Positions 62,001-64,000 of a stretch of 64,000 bases of DNA are shown here, one piece after another (the first letter of the stretch is position 1; every line of letters begins with the position of its first letter). The DNA comes from Takakia lepidozioides (lineage: Eukaryota; Streptophyta; Takakiopsida; Takakiales; Takakiaceae). Location: the NCBI GenBank assembly GCA_030704615.1, contig CM060732.1:31603053-31667052 (forward strand). The letters run 5' to 3'. The position numbers were made by a program, and so were the translations under genes. The notes under the pieces were generated by a model. The model worked only from the letters and a program-made list of their open reading frames with translations, did not search any database and was not told the DNA's origin.

Positions 62001-63422
62001 AGATGACAGCTGTCTATCATCCCTGTGGCAAAGTTCTCTAGCAGGACCACCAAGGACAGAAGCTGAATTGTGAGGTTGCTGATTCTCCTTGGAGTCCTTT
62101 GTCAAGCTTCTCAACTTTGCACTTGGCTGTGTACATTCCAAAGGTGAGCCTTGACTTTGTGGTTTGCTGCAGCTGATATTTCGCCTAACGGATTCCTTGC
62201 TCTCCCTGTGGGTTATTTCCTCAGTTTCTCCTGGAGCTATCTCACTACTCTGTACCTGTCCACAATCAGCAGCCACCAGGTCTCGGAATAGACGCAGTAC
62301 TAATGGGTTGGTGAATCCAAACATCTGCACATTTAGGCCAGGTGTTTCCTGGTCATTGCCTTCATCAAAGAAAGCAGATCACAACCAAAAGATATAAGAC
62401 CAGACCTTGATTTACAAACCCTGTGGCAACCTTTGCTCCATTGCGTCAACACTCTACAACAAACAAATCAGCCGTTCTGGTATCACCTACTAGTCCATTC
62501 TCAAAGGGACAGTGCTTGTGGGGGGACTGATACCTCAGGGCCATCGATGTTAAAGAGGGAAAGTCTTCTCAGCAATTTCTTTGCTCCAACATGCTTTCTC
62601 TTCAAGATGTTGTCCCAAGCAGCTGTTGGAGTCTCCCCAGAATATGCAATTCCCTCCTCACAAGTGACCTGCCGGATAAGCAATTTAAGTTCATTAGTTT
62701 ACTACAAGCCATACACTCTATTGTATCGGAACCATGAAACAATACAAACTCTGTTACAAAAAGGTCGTCATATGTTGGCTTGGCCAAATCAGAAAAACTT
62801 GAAGATATTTATGAGCACAATGTTGAGTACGTTTGCATCATTGGATAGACGAGCTTCGATTTCAAGTCGCTTTGGGTTCATAAGAGAGGGCAATGCTATA
62901 ATGCAGTGGTTGTGAAAGGGCAATCTTCACCCAGGCAACTAACACTTGCGGTATACCAATGCAAAGGTACACTTAACAATCAACTTGACAAAGAGGGGTA
63001 CTTATGGCTTAGTTATAGACTCTGTTTGCACCGTCCTTTAACCAAAAATGGCTGAGGCAAAGAACAAAGTTGACAAATCTTTTGCAGACACAAAGAACAC
63101 AAACTTGACCTACTGTACAATGTTGAGGTACCTCCCATCAAGGCTAGAAGGGAAAAAGGATCATACTGAAAACAGAGGCCCCCTTGCGCCTTCACGTATA
63201 TCCATGAAGTAGTTGTGTCCACCATGACAGCGTGTCGCTTGGTACCCCACAGGATACGGGTACTTCTCCTTTCCCTGAGCATCAGTCCACAGCTATGTGA
63301 GCAGCTTGCTTAAACTGGCAGACTTTAACTTCCCTAAGCAGAGCAGCTTCCTTCTCCCATTCCAACTGGAGCTGATTTAAATCACCTTCGTCTTGCACAT
63401 ATATATCTATATCGGAGACTGT
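53051..63422 (-). CDS. FYRN/FYRC-domain protein with WD40-like C-terminus (5' end unresolved)
   Basis: Phase-consistent exons: 63422-63324 (probable), 63274-63167, 62668-62534, 62324-61200, 60743-57929, 57524-56868, 56670-56301, 56104-56003, 55560-55456, 55362-55329 (probable), 55105-54934, 54204-53701, 53570-53455, 53148-53051; about 2,100 residues, with one gap near 55110-55320. KYPYPVGYQATRCHGGHNYF and DIREGARGPLFS form the FYRN block; GETPTAAWDNILKRK and GFTNPLVLRLFRDLVA form the FYRC block. Paired FYR blocks occur in chromatin proteins. A very long Ser/Glu/Asp-rich disordered middle follows. The C-terminal third has WD40-like strands (CIQHPDPVLAMVLN, AAGDNGCIQGWKMD, GVIGTTDGQLYIWEI, GSPIACIVGHPASAVLAAAG), closest in feel to PALB2-type propellers. 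A nuclear chromatin-linked role is inferred. The true start is upstream of 63422, possibly beyond the window; the exon before FYRN could begin near 63289 instead. Confidence 0.8.
59309..59334 (-). repeat. Six-base tandem repeat in FYR-WD40 exon
   Basis: ACAGGT repeated about four times on the plus strand encodes a Pro-Val dipeptide run on the minus strand (PVPVPVP) in the disordered middle of the protein. It is in frame and likely length-variable. Confidence 0.8.
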
Positions 63423-64000
63423 CTGAGAAGTGCAGGCACCTGGGATAAGATGGATGGTGGAAACAGCTTCTGGACAGAGGAAGACTAAATGGAGAAAAGG
63501 AGGGGGCACGGGGGGCTAATGAGCCAAGGATATCAAAAATGAAAGGGTGCTCTGCTTTTGAAGAAAATGAAGATTGATTGTTAGATTGTTTCAGCAAGCA
63601 CATCCTGCCCATCTGCTTAATCTAACACTCCATAGATTACTGGAATCTCTAAATACCTCAGGGAGGTAGGGATTGCTGCCTTGTACCAGAGTTCTTTACC
63701 AACCAGAGGTCATGACACTGGAGTTGAGAATCGTCCTAATATCTGAGCTACATTTTAGGTGTGCGATACTGCAAGAATTCTGACAACAAAGGTGACTTGT
63801 CCTTGGCATGGGCCATGAGTGTGTCACGACCATTTACGTACCCGAGAACTACTCCAGTACTTCTTCTCCCAATGACCTTTGTACAAAGTACCGATGGCAG
63901 CAACCTCCATGCCATCACGTCGCTTCTTCCCACTCCTTTCCATTCCTCTGTTTCGTCCACATCAATGCAGCATAGCCCTCAGTGTTTTCACCCTAAATGT
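63423..64000. other. Unresolved upstream region of FYR-WD40 gene
   Basis: A minus-strand open frame at 63748-63960 (70 codons) could be part of an upstream exon but shows no family block, and I could not match its ends to phase-compatible splice sites. Confidence 0.35.

Overview
The window is nuclear DNA of a green plant. Evidence: spliced genes with GT-AG introns of roughly 100-1000 bases, a plastid-targeted enzyme, a mitochondrial ribosomal-protein gene, an ECT-type m6A reader, a Ty3/gypsy retrotransposon primed by initiator tRNA-Met, and a hAT element. A streptophyte, probably a non-seed land plant, fits best; I cannot name the species. Gene models below were built by hand from conserved protein blocks, splice sites and reading-phase continuity.

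Layout. 1-1150: two unassigned minus-strand ORFs. 1152-2324: decayed organellar ClpB fragment. 2325-5430: non-coding, with an imperfect duplication. 5434-11052: broken Ty3/gypsy element on the minus strand, missing its 3' LTR and interrupted by a 758-bp non-autonomous hAT insertion with a perfect 8-bp target duplication. 11090-11280: possible kelch-like relic. 12707-17110 (+): complete six-exon plastid methionine sulfoxide reductase B of the one-Cys MSRB1 type. 17953-18990 (-): intronless, broken BASS2-type transporter copy. 20800-27172 (-): mitochondrial ribosomal protein L13 locus whose first two exons are separated from the rest by another gene on the same strand. That gene (22049-26590) encodes a predicted 1096-residue protein with a ParB-like module followed by a degenerate DNA-methylase module. 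27540-34826 (+): complete 19-exon KLHDC4-type kelch gene. 34830-39857: repeat-rich non-coding DNA. 39858-45619 (-): complete YTH/ECT gene. 46400-53050: repeat-rich non-coding DNA with a four-copy unit. 53051 to at least 63422 (-): very large FYRN/FYRC plus WD40-like nuclear protein, 5' end unresolved.

The standout is the ParB-methylase gene. The pairing recalls prokaryotic and phage ParB-methylase proteins, but here it is split by five spliceosomal introns that keep frame, it has lost the canonical methylase catalytic motifs, and a family of palindromes (consensus GCAGTTCCGNNCGGAACTGC) lies in three of its introns and its 3' flank and in none of its exons. It sits inside the L13 locus, whose downstream exons carry frameshifts.

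The other intact genes are ordinary housekeeping or regulatory genes: plastid redox repair, ribosome/nuclear kelch factor, m6A reading, chromatin-type FYR protein. They do not form an operon or pathway. L13 and KLHDC4 are divergent with about 367 bp between start codons.
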